A DNA stretch of 64,000 nucleotides, from the NCBI GenBank assembly GCA_027475525.1, contig JAMWFC010000021.1, forward strand, positions 124,001-188,000, written 5' to 3'. Below, piece by piece: positions 55,291 through 64,000 of the stretch (within the stretch, counting starts at the first letter, position 1; each line of letters opens with the position of its first letter). The position numbers were made by a program, and so were the translations under genes. Source of the stretch: Macrolepiota albuminosa. Taxonomy: Eukaryota > Basidiomycota > Agaricomycetes > Agaricales > Agaricaceae. The notes beneath the pieces are model-generated. The model searched no databases. It was not told where the DNA came from and was given only the letters and a program-made list of their open reading frames with translations.

Positions 55291-56420
55291 TGAATGAGAC
55301 GCGTAACCCTGCAGAGGGCAACTAATAAGTTGCAGAGGCCACGCTATACTCCCGAGGAGAAGGAGTGCCTGGTCATGTATGTTGATGTCAATGGACATCC
55401 GGCATGGATGTTGTGGGACTCGGGGAGTACCACTATAGGCATTATGTCCCAGTTTGCTCACGTCAACGCGATTCACGCTCATGAACTGGAGGAGCCATTG
55501 ATGCTCCAGCTGGGGACTGTAGGGAGTCGTGCCATGGTGCAGTTTGGTGCAGAAGTGAGAATAAAGACGTCAGGAACGTCGACAAAAGAATATGTAGATA
55601 TAGCTATGACATGATCATTGGTACGCCATTCATGCGTAAGAACAAGGTGTCACTGGATTTTGTGAACAACATGGTTGTTGTGAATGGTACACCTTTGAAG
55701 GCAGAAAAGGTTGTGTTAAACGATACAGATGGTTGTTTGAGGCGCTATTGCACGACTGAAAAGCGGCATGATGAATGCAACTGACTAGATGGTCGCAAGG
55801 GAGTGACTGTACAGGAGGTGGAGGACAAACAGGTCCCACCAAAAAGCCTGCTGGCAGACTCACCGGCTATACTGATGTCTGAGGAAGAGTTTCAAGGAAC
55901 TCTGAAGAAGGAGAAGCACCCGGATGTGATTGGGTGTACCAATGGAAAGCCTAAGCAGGCTGTACAGTGCAAGAATGAGCATGGTAAACACGTGGTGGAG
56001 TCGCTGGAATGCCAGCTGACTAGCTCTCGAGTGAAGGTTGAGGATCTCATCAAGGATGAGGTAAACAGTACAATGGGAACTGTGGGTAGCACTAGGTCGC
56101 TGATGGATTGACTAGTGCCTTGGCCAGGAGTGCAATGGGCATATGACCTATGAATGCCATGGGAGTGGAACAAGTTGGTGGCGTCAATGGTGATGCAGAC
56201 TATGGAAAGGGTGCAGGCAGCCCAGACAGGGGAAGTATACTGTCACGCACGAGAGGACAAGATTTCCAAAACAGTGGATATCGTATTTGATGGACTCTCA
56301 TTGAAAGCAAGAAGTGTGCAGTTGTCGTCAAGTACAACGAGAGTGGTGGATAGACAACCCATTGTAAGGTTGAACCCAGGAGATCTCACAGAAGATCACG
56401 TACGTGCCTTATGGGAGTGA
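55291..56420 (+). pseudogene. Ret-F protease, UGA site and linker
   Basis: WMLWDSGSTTIGIMSQFAH and LQLGTVGSRAMVQFGAEV are followed by a small deletion/frameshift near 55605 and MIIGTPFMRKNKVSL. TGA CTA GAT follows at 55782-55790. After the UGA the frame is open through ADSPAILMSEEEFQG to EVNSTMGTVGSTRS, then stops at about 56108. Confidence 0.75.
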
Positions 56421-57350
56421 TTTGAACCAAAGGTTCAGCTGCATATAGCATGCATAGTAAAAGGGAAAGGTAAGGCGGTGAGCCTTACAGAGGAAGATAT
56501 TCCTCGATTGCGCCAGCAATGGCAACTGGAGTTTGCTGATATTGTCAATGGAACGAAGGAAGAGCTTCCTCTGTGGCAGGAGGTTAACCATGAGATTAAC
56601 CTCATTGACAATACTAAACAGTACAAGTATCATCTGCCTCACTGTCCGCAAGCACTAAAGGATCAACTTTGTAAAAAGATGAATAGATATATAAACGCAA
56701 AGTGGTGGAAACCACAACCAGCGGTGCAAGCTGCACCATTACTTTGTATTCCCAAGAAGGATGAAACGTTAAGGACTGCATTGGATGCGCAACAGCGCAA
56801 TGATAATACAGTCAAGGATGTGACGCCTCTTCCAGATCAGGAAGTAATACGAGAAGATGTCGCAACAGCAAAGTATAGATCACAAATCAACCTCACAGAT
56901 GCATACAAACAGGTTTGCATATGCAAAGAGGATATACCAAAGACGTTGTTCTCGTCCCTGATGGGGATGTTTGTGAGTAACATCATGCAGATTGGTGATT
57001 GTAATGCACCAGCCACATTTCAGAGGTTGATGACCTCAATCTTCCGAGATGTAATCAGAAAGTTTATGCACGTCTACTTAGATGATATATTCATCTTTTC
57101 TGACTCCATTGAGGAGCATGAGCAGCACCTACGAGTCATATTTGAACAACTATGGAAGGCCAGTCTCTATCTCAAATGGAAAAAGTGCGAGTTGTATGCA
57201 ACTAGTATCGACTGTCTTGGTCACGTCATTGACAAGAAGGGTATTCACCCGGACATGGATAAGCTTGACTGAATTCAAGAGTGGTGTACTTCACGCACAT
57301 ATAATGATATCCAACGATTTGTTGGACTTGTAAACTATATTGGCAACTTT
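56421..57350 (+). CDS. Ret-F reverse transcriptase
   Basis: A 264-codon open segment with VSLTEEDIPRLRQQWQLEFAD, LCIPKKDETLRTALDAQQRND, QINLTDAYKQVCI, NAPATFQRLMTSIF, YLDDIFIFSDS (YLDD at 57075-57086) and CLGHVIDKKGIHP. It ends at TGA near 57270, where homologues continue into RNase H. Confidence 0.85.
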
Positions 57351-58907
57351 TTGCCAGACATCACGGCCTATACAGGGCCACTAATGGCCATGACCCAGAA
57401 TGGGTCCCCTTTTCACTGGAGACCACTGCATCAGCGGTGCTTTGAGATAATTAAGTGCATATGTGTGAAGATGCCAGTCATCTGGCCAATTGATCCACAC
57501 ATCGACGAGCCCATCTGGCTCATATGTGATGCATCAAAGACTGGGGTTGGGGCCATGTTTGGCCAAGGTAAAACATGGCAGACTTGCCGACCAGCGGGAT
57601 TTATGTCCTGTAAATTCACTGCTGCTCAGCAGAATTATGCTGTACACGAGTTAGAAACACTCACTATCCTGGAAGCCCTCCTAAAATGGGAGGATAAACT
57701 GATGGGATATAAGATCCACATCATTACGGATCACAAAGCACTAGAGTTCTTGAAGACTCAGGTGCACCTGTCTCCACGACAACATTGCTGGATTGACTAC
57801 ATGTTGCGGTATCAGTTCAACATCACCTATGTAAAAGGTGAATTGAACAAAGTCGTGGATTGCCTGTCTCAATATTTCAAGAATGATACTCAAGATGACG
57901 TCCATGACGTGCATGACTATGTCCAAGCAGACAAACGTATTGACCCAGAGGGCAAAGATTTGCCCCTGCATTGGTTCCACAAAATCAGGGAACATAGGGT
58001 CGAGCTACGCACCATGCGAGCTCAGGAAACACGTTGCAGTAAGCAACTGCACAAACAGCGAGAAACCCACAATATCAAAGCCCAGGTGCTGGTGAATCAT
58101 GAGGTCCCTCAGCCAAGTGAAGAGACAAGGCAAGGGGTGCCTATGAGAGGTACTGATATGACGCTCCAGCAAGCGCTGGAGTCACAGGACCATACTCCTG
58201 CACCGCCCGACTTAGGCAATGCGCAATTCTGCACACGTATCCAGCATGGATACAAGAATGATACTCTCTTCCTAGAGATTCTGAACAATATCCAAGCGCA
58301 TCCACGCTTCAAGGTGGAGCAGCAGCTTGTTTACCTTACCAGACCCACAGGGTCCAAAGTCATCTGCATTCCCTGGGAGAGGTCGTTGATTACAACTATC
58401 CTGGACCAGGCCCATAGAGTAGTGGGCCACTTCAGAACTCAGAAAACGCTGGACTATGTGCAACGCTGGTACTGGTGGCTGCAAATGGCCAAAGAAACAA
58501 GCCAATTCTGCTCGACATGCAAGCTTTGTCAACAGTTGAAAGTACCGACACTGAAGCTACCAGGGAAGCTTCATTCGCTTCCTATACTGGTCAAACCCTG
58601 GGATTCAATCGGGATGGACTTTATAGGTCCGTTTTCTGAGTCAAAGGGTCTCAACTACCTCTGGGTAGTAATTTGCAGAATGACCAGTATGGTCCATCTC
58701 ATTCCAGTGAGAACCACCATGACAGCTTCGGACTTGTTGTGGATCTATCTCAAAGAGATAGTGCGCCTTCATAGATTGCCAAGTTTGATCGTCAGCAATC
58801 AAGATGCTAAGTTCGAATTGCATGTATGGCAGACCAAACATGCAAATAATTGCAGACGTGATGAGCCGGACATCGAGAAAGGGAACCTAGTGTACCTTTC
58901 CACATAG
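57351..58907 (+). pseudogene. Ret-F RNase H and integrase (core deleted)
   Basis: A 518-codon open frame: RNase H (LICDASKTGVGAMFGQG; ITDHKALEFLKTQ), the zinc region (HRVVGHFRTQKTLDYVQRW; CSTCKLCQQ) and the core start (GMDFIGPFSESKGLNY). After VSNQDAKF a deletion of roughly 140 codons joins directly to ELHVWQTKHANNCR. The second catalytic Asp is Asn (58797-58799), and the catalytic Glu region is missing. Confidence 0.85.
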
Positions 58908-58910
58908 AAC

Positions 58911-59339
58911 TTGAACCTGCCAAAAGGCAGGGCGAGTAAGTTGTGTCCAAAGTGGATTGGACCATATAAGGTCCTTGAGGCAGAGCCGAGCACGTCTAAC
59001 TATGTGCTGGAACTACTCCATGCGCTGCAAGCACGCAGGATAGTTCCCAAGTTTCATGTGTTGCTATTGCAACCATATATGGCCAGTAGTGATGCGCTCT
59101 TCCCTAATTGTGCGACTCCAGAGCTGTATGACTTTGGAACTGGCAATGACCAGGAGTGGTTTGTAGTTGACCTCATAGGTCATCAATGGACAAAAGGAAG
59201 CCTCAAACTCAAGGTGAGGTGGAGCTTAGATGATACTACCTGGGAACTGCTAGTGAACTGCAAAGACCTTGCAGCGATGGACAGGTATCTAGAGTTGCAG
59301 GGCATGAAACACCCTCAACAGCTAGCAAAACGTGCGTAA
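58911..59339 (+). CDS. Ret-F integrase tail with chromo-like domain
   Basis: It is in frame with the preceding segment, separated only by a TAG at 58905-58907. GRASKLCPKWIGPYKV is the GPY motif, IVPKFHVLLLQPY the linker, and WFVVDLIGHQW, LKLKVRWSLDDTTWEL the chromo-like part. Pol ends at TAA 59337-59339. Confidence 0.85.
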   Translation: MNLPKGRASKLCPKWIGPYKVLEAEPSTSNYVLELLHALQARRIVPKFHVLLLQPYMASSDALFPNCATPELYDFGTGNDQEWFVVDLIGHQWTKGSLKLKVRWSLDDTTWELLVNCKDLAAMDRYLELQGMKHPQQLAKRA

Positions 59340-59571
59340 CACGCGTGTGGTGGTGGAATGTGGATGAAGTCCACTTTGATAGCCGGTGATTAACCAGGTG
59401 GCTACTAATTGTGGCTGCTGATTGTGACTGTTTACGTGACTATGATCACTGGTGAGAGGCTGGGTGGCATGTATTTGTGGGTGTTTACACCACTAGCAGA
59501 GTTGGGAGATTGTTTTTTTTTTTTCTTTCTTTCCTCAGTCCCAATACACATAGCATACATGTTGCATTGTA
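59340..59571 (+). promoter_or_regulatory. Pol-ORF3 spacer of Ret-F with strong 3' splice site
   Basis: A 23-base pyrimidine tract (59513-59535) ends in CAG (59536-59538), and the ORF3 ATG is 33 bases further on. This is a textbook acceptor for a spliced ORF3 message. C has a weaker version, and D has the same tract with AG changed to AA. No donor was identified. Confidence 0.55.
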
Positions 59572-62049
59572 ATGGCCTATTGGGGGCTGCAAAAGAGTGA
59601 TCAGAGCCAGCAAGGCTCTAGTGGAGGGGGGAGACCCCTGAATATACAAATGCAAGGTTATTCTACTCAGTACCAGGGGCAGCTGCCATATCCAGCAGCA
59701 AGCCAGCTTCAGTCAGTGGGCGTGGCCTATCTAGGCCACGAGGAGCCGCTTCCGTACTAGACACCCCTCCACTCGCAAGAGATGGAGGTCAATGACAAAG
59801 GGCGCTATGGGCGCCTGGAGGACAGCACACGCCGTGAGCGCTATTACCAGAAACCGTCGTCATGCTCGTCTGCATTGAATCCAACATATGCAGGTGTGGT
59901 GACAGGGCCGCCGTCAGTGCCATGGGTGCATTGGCCTGTGGCAGAGTCATATGTGGAGCCTGCGCCACAAGTGCAGAGGTTAGCAGTGCCGGACGTATTG
60001 TTGGGCAGACTAGAAGCAGCGGGACAGCCAGTCCCTGCAACTGCATCCTTCCTGCAGGACAGTCTGGCCGTGATGGTGATGGAGAGATTGCTTGACCAGA
60101 TTGAGCTGATGAAGAGGCAGCGCGTTGCAGCACTGGAACAGATCAAACACGCATCTAAGCACAAAGTCTCCACGTTTGAGGAACCGACTGCCGAGGTCAA
60201 GAGGGCTAAATATCAGCCCAGTCAACCGGTCGAACCTCCATGGGCAAGGATGCCATCAGACATGCAATTCACATGCCACGAGCAGCCTGCTCAACCTGTT
60301 GCTTTGTCATCACGGTTATCCGATCTGGGCCCTCAGGCCTCCTCAGAGTCGCTGGCTGCAGTCAGTGAACCTTTGGCAGGTCTGTCCCTGGATCAGCAGG
60401 AACCTGCATTGTCTCAGGCCCCACCTAGGGGGCCCAAATCCGTCGCTGTGGCGCCAAGAGCGCCTGTTACCGTTGTCCCTCGTGCTGAGCCTGGAGGGAG
60501 AATTCTGGCACAAAATGTGCCTGCCCCTCTGGTGGCTCAGCCACCATTCGAACTGTCTGCCCCAGCCAAGTCGGGGTCTGCACGCCAACATCAAGGCCGT
60601 AAGCCTCCTCTTGATGCCTCCAAGCTGGAGGTGATAAAGTTCCCAGCTGGCATTCCCGCACAGGCTGGGAAGGTCTCAATGTTGTTTTTCTTGCCTGTTA
60701 CCATGTCCCCTCTGCAGGCACACTTTCCTGTGGTTGTCCTGACCACCGACCCTTGCTCCCCGGAGCAATATGACAGTCTGGTGGCGATCTCGAGGAATTG
60801 TCCCATGCCTGGAAAAGGCAAAGCACCCATGGCCTCCTTATCTGATGAGAGCGACTATGGAGAGTCGAGCTCGGAGCATGAGGAGGAGGCAGAAGAAGGA
60901 GAATTGGCAGCAGACCGATTCCAGAGAGTATCGTGCAATAAGCGCATTGTGAAGAAGAAGGTGATTTGCGCCAAGGAGCTGCAGGCCCTCAAACAGAGGG
61001 CCAAGGATGAGTTCTTGGGAAGAATCCCCGATGGATTGGGGGTGAAGATGTGGGGACCACTCAATATCGAGCAAACAAACTTGTGCTTCAGAGGAGCACT
61101 CAGCCACTGCACTTATTATTTGTATCATTTGAATACCGTGCTGTTGGGAGCCGAGGCCAATCGGGCAGCGGCATATGAGTCCTCTTCTGGGCACCGTGCT
61201 GGCATTCCTGCCAGCGTTATTTACAAGTATTCTCCTTGCAGCCTTTTCCACACTCCATTAGAGCTGGATCGGCTCTACAAGTACTATTCAAACAAGCACG
61301 CTCCCCATCGCGAACGGATTACCACCTACCTCCTCATCACAGAGCTTCAGATGTTCGCTCAGCAAACCAATGAGTCACTACATGACCAAACAATGATGCT
61401 CCTGATGAGGGACCCTCGCTACCAAAACCTTGTCAGCCCAATCCAGGGGGCTGACGACCTTGCGCTCGTTGAGCGCCGACACATTCTGGGGCGCTTTCTG
61501 TGCACAAAAGAAGACAGCTCGACTGCGCTGCGCATAATGCATGCTCAAGACCCATCCACACTGTTCGACCTGGATCAGCTTGCGCAGTACGTGCTGATCT
61601 TTGGTTGTCCTGGTTTGGAAAACACTTACCAAGGCATTGCAGTTGACCATTCCTACCGCATGCACTGGCAAACCCTCTTCAGGTTTGCCTTATGTTGAGC
61701 TCTTTGCGCTAACAGCGCAGCCAAGCCCATGATTGTGTGGCGCATGACCCTCGTCATGGCCCGCCCAGGTTTGTACCGTAAGACTATTGCCTCTTATAAT
61801 GCCATGTTCCCCAACCAGCCGTTCAAGCCCCAGAGAGGGCCCCAGCTGGAACTCCACCCCGTGCACATACCAGACAACTTTGCACAGAATTTCTTGGACA
61901 ACGATGCATTACATGTCTTATTGCACAATCGGATACCTGCCGACTGGGTGGACCACGCGTATACCTACAGAGTGGTCTTTCTGAAACAGCAGTTCCACGC
62001 CCCCATGATGTCTATGGACATCTTCTGCCAAATCAACAATGAGTGCATA
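59572..62049 (+). pseudogene. Ret-F ORF3, cut by B3
   Basis: The ATG at 59572 opens MAYWGLQKSDQSQQGSSGGG. A TAG at 59758 interrupts, and then 638 codons are open to 61698. The coiled segment LLDQIELMKRQRVAALEQI, the acidic SDESDYGESSSEHEEEAEEGE and the conserved C-terminal half follow: GRIPDGLGVKMWG, FDLDQLAQYVLIFGCPGL, GIAVDHSYRMHW, RPGLYRKTIASYNAMFPNQPF, IPADWVDHAYTYRVVFL. B3 inserts at 62050 and removes the end. It is homologous to A and C ORF3 with strong divergence, which suggests that selection kept the gene over time. Confidence 0.8.
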
Positions 62050-62800
62050 TGTCACGACCCCTCCCCTCCGGGCCCACCCCGGGACACTCCCGGAACACCC
62101 TCCGGGACCCTCCCTCCGACCCCACAGGGCACGCCCCGCCATCACGACCGCCGACACCGCCATCACGCGCATCAAGGACCGCCATCAGCCATCACCAGCC
62201 CCGATCAACGATCAGATCACGCGACTTGTTCCGGCCATCACGCATCACGCATCACGGCTCCATCCACGCCAATTGATCGCACGCCCCACACGCACGATCC
62301 CGGTATGCAGCCCCTGCCGCTACTCAATAACCCCCGGAACCCATCCCAGACATCCCAGAACCCCAAGACCCGGCCCCGTAGTACTTATAGCATAGTTCCC
62401 TGTTGTATTTGTGAGTCTTGATATTGCATACACTGTTACTTGCTTTACTTTGGTTATTGGGTGCCCTTTTGCTTGACTGGTACGCCTTGATTGATACGCT
62501 TTGACTGGCATGCCTAAGTATTCGCGTGCTTTAAGTTTTGGTACGCACTTCGCGACTCTTGATTTACTAACTTGGTCTCGTCTTAGAACCTCCGGTTCAC
62601 GACTCGACCCCCTCTAACCTCAGTTACCTCCAACCCAAAACCCCCGGACTCTAGTCCCCTATCCCGGGATTACCCCTGTCCTTGTCTTGAACCCCGGAGT
62701 CCTAGCCCCGGAGTTCCAGACACCCGAGTATTCGTAGGTCAAGTCCGCATTGTAAGGGCGTTGCTTTCCCGGAAAGCCCCCAACTCAGCGGAACCTGACA
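62050..62800 (+). repeat. Ret-B3 5' LTR, 751 bp
   Basis: It starts TGTCACGACCC and ends GAACCTGACA, closely resembling B0 and B1 LTRs in ends and layout. The left flank is GCATA in F ORF3. The partner LTR is beyond the window. Confidence 0.9.
62385..62426 (+). promoter_or_regulatory. Ret-B3 LTR promoter and R start
   Basis: TTATAG at 62385-62390 stands about 27 bases before GAGTCTTGATATTG (62413-62426), the segment complementary to the priming site at 62802-62814. Confidence 0.65.
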
Positions 62801-62814
62801 TAATATCAAGACTC
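62801..62814 (+). promoter_or_regulatory. Self-priming site of Ret-B3
   Basis: AATATCAAGACTC (62802-62814) behind the LTR is the exact 13-base reverse complement of GAGTCTTGATATT in R. In Tf1-type elements the folded 5' end of the mRNA primes minus-strand synthesis at such a site. Confidence 0.7.
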
Positions 62815-62827
62815 TCTCCTTACACCG

Positions 62828-62983
62828 TTCTTGATGGCTACGTATACTCACACTTACTACCCCACGGGGTACCAGACCGACCCTTACGGACGCCCGGTAC
62901 CCGATTCTTGATGGCTACGTATACTCACACTTACTACCCCACGGGGTACCAGACCGACCCTTACGGACGCCCGGTACCCGATC
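62828..62983. repeat. 77-bp tandem duplication 7 (start of Ret-B3 gag)
   Basis: A unit starting CTTGATGGCTACG at 62830 recurs at 62907. It includes the gag ATG. B0 has this segment only once (42720-42770), so the duplication is specific to this copy. Confidence 0.95.
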
Positions 62984-64000
62984 ACTATTCTGCACAGACC
63001 CCCCGCCCTGTCTACCCACCTCTCCCATACGAACCTCCATATCTCCACCGCCACTGGGCCCCCGACCCATCCCTCTATGACCTGGGGCCCTCAGCCAGCT
63101 GGGCCCCTCCACCCAACTTAGCCATGGCACGACCCGTGGAGGTCCCCTCATACCGGAGCATCCCCGGGGGCCTGCCAGAGACCCCACCTGTACCCAGTGG
63201 ACCTTGCCCGATTCTCCCCAGCGAGGGCTCCTTTGCACCCACCCCCTACTACAGTTATCAGCGCCCCGTCCCCCAACCCTGAGAACCCTGAGGACCCCCC
63301 TACCCCGACTACCCCCCTCGTCATTACCCAGCCGCCGCTCCACCCGCTCGAACCACTCCCTCGCCAATGGGACGACGACGCCTCGAGGAGTATGAACAGC
63401 AATGGGACGAGGTACTCCGCTCCCTCAGGATCTCATCGGAGGACTTCACGCAACAGACAAGGACGCTGCTTGTGGAATTCGGACACGACGACTTCGAAGG
63501 CACCCCGGAGGAATGGGCTCACTGCCTGGTCAAATCCGGGGATCGCCTCATGCGAGAAGAACTCCTGGAGCAAACCATGGTAAAGTATAGGCGCAATACG
63601 ATCCTCCGGGAAGAATTACAGCAACTGCTCGATGAAGTCCACGCGTCCCCCTCCCCTCGGCCCCTCAACGACCCCGCGGACCCAGGTCGCTCGATTCACA
63701 TTCGACGGGAACCCCCGGAACCGGCCCCAGCAGTCCCGGCAGCCCCCACGGTCCCCACTCCGGAGCAACGACAACGGGAAGAACGGCAGAATGCCTCAGC
63801 CATACTACGGTCCCTCAACCCGACGGGAGGCCTCTTCGATCAACCGGCTGCTCGCACGGTAGGCTTGTCAACTCGCCGCAGGGCTAACTCCATTTCTAGT
63901 ATCTTCGAGACCTGGGGACAGCCTCAAAGACCCCTGGAACCTCTCCCACGAACAGACAATGCCCGACCCCCGGCCCCGGCGAACCCCGGTAGACCCCGCG
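62911..64000 (+). pseudogene. Ret-B3 gag, N-terminal part (runs off the window)
   Basis: ATG at 62911 (second duplicate) is in phase with the following frame: ATYTHTYYPTGYQTDPYGR, a P/Y-rich region, then RISSEDFTQQTRTLLVEFGHDD, QTMVKYRRNTILREELQQLL and LRSLNPTGGLFDQPAARTVGL. TGA codons at 63280 and 63289 interrupt it at a site where B0 is open. Capsid lies beyond the window. Confidence 0.8.

Larger units (their letters stand above)
53055..62049 (+). mobile_element. Ret-F, lineage-1 element without LTRs in the window
   Basis: Gag, protease, UGA, RT, RNase H, integrase and ORF3 are present in order. The left end is a head-to-head junction with E inside gag, and the right end is cut by B3. Deletions in gag (near 55155) and in integrase (near 58815) and many stops show decay. 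Confidence 0.85.
62050..64000 (+). mobile_element. Ret-B3, 5' end of a chromovirus
   Basis: LTR, self-priming site and gag start are inserted in the sense orientation in F ORF3. The remainder of the element and the 3' part of F should lie to the right of the window. Confidence 0.88.

Noticed and set aside
1..64000. CRISPR arrays, rRNA, tRNA, bacterial operons or a host gene cluster
   Set aside because: There are no spaced short repeats, no RNA gene signatures and no coding sequence that is not accounted for by retroelements or the small insertion.

Overview
This window is transposon-dense eukaryotic DNA with no host gene that I can recognise. Almost every base belongs to a Ty3/gypsy LTR retrotransposon. 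Three features point to a filamentous fungus, most likely an agaricomycete-type basidiomycete: Tf1-like chromodomain elements with self-priming leaders, short (42-47 nt) introns with GTGAGT donors, and elements carrying extra accessory genes. I cannot name the species.

Two lineages are present. Lineage 1 (copies called A, C, D, E and F) has short LTRs beginning TGTAACAG (191 bp in A, 252 bp in C). It encodes gag-protease, then a conserved in-frame UGA, then RT-RNase H-integrase with a chromo-like tail, then a large extra sense gene (ORF3) upstream of the 3' LTR. Lineage 2 (copies B0, B1 and B3) is a chromovirus with LTRs of about 690-750 bp (TGTCA...TGACA). It has a proline-rich gag, a protease with two D-S-G domains, RT-RNase H-integrase-chromodomain, and a spliced antisense gene between pol and the 3' LTR.

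Layout by position: 1-3793 A1 (+, 3' part); 3794-8779 B1 3' half (+); 8780-8835 tail of the C 3' LTR; 8836-16927 B0 main part (+) with a 496-bp MITE-like insert; 16928-27864 A2 (-); 27865-32022 B1 5' half (-); 32023-41900 C (-); 41901-43488 B0 5' end (-); 43489-49487 D (-); 49488-49602 small inverted fragment; 49603-53054 E (-); about 53055-62049 F (+); 62050-64000 B3 5' end (+).

The pieces form one nest, with target-site duplications at three levels: D contains B0; B0 contains C (AAACG/AAACA); C's 3' LTR contains B1 (CTACC); B1's RT contains a young A (GTCAA). The outer halves lie on the minus strand from 49.5 to 27.9 kb. Their continuations lie on the plus strand from 3.8 to 16.9 kb. The presented order is therefore rearranged across the A sequences. 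Either two inverted A copies recombined, or the assembly is misjoined inside A. A misjoin is suggested by seven direct duplications of period exactly 77 bp scattered over unrelated elements, three of them inside A2. Such duplications are expected where k=77 de Bruijn contigs are abutted without trimming their overlap.

The points of most biological interest are the conserved UGA-CUA readthrough signal, ORF3 with a probable splice acceptor, the intron-containing antisense gene, the two-domain protease, the self-priming leader, and a conserved hairpin beside the polypurine tract.
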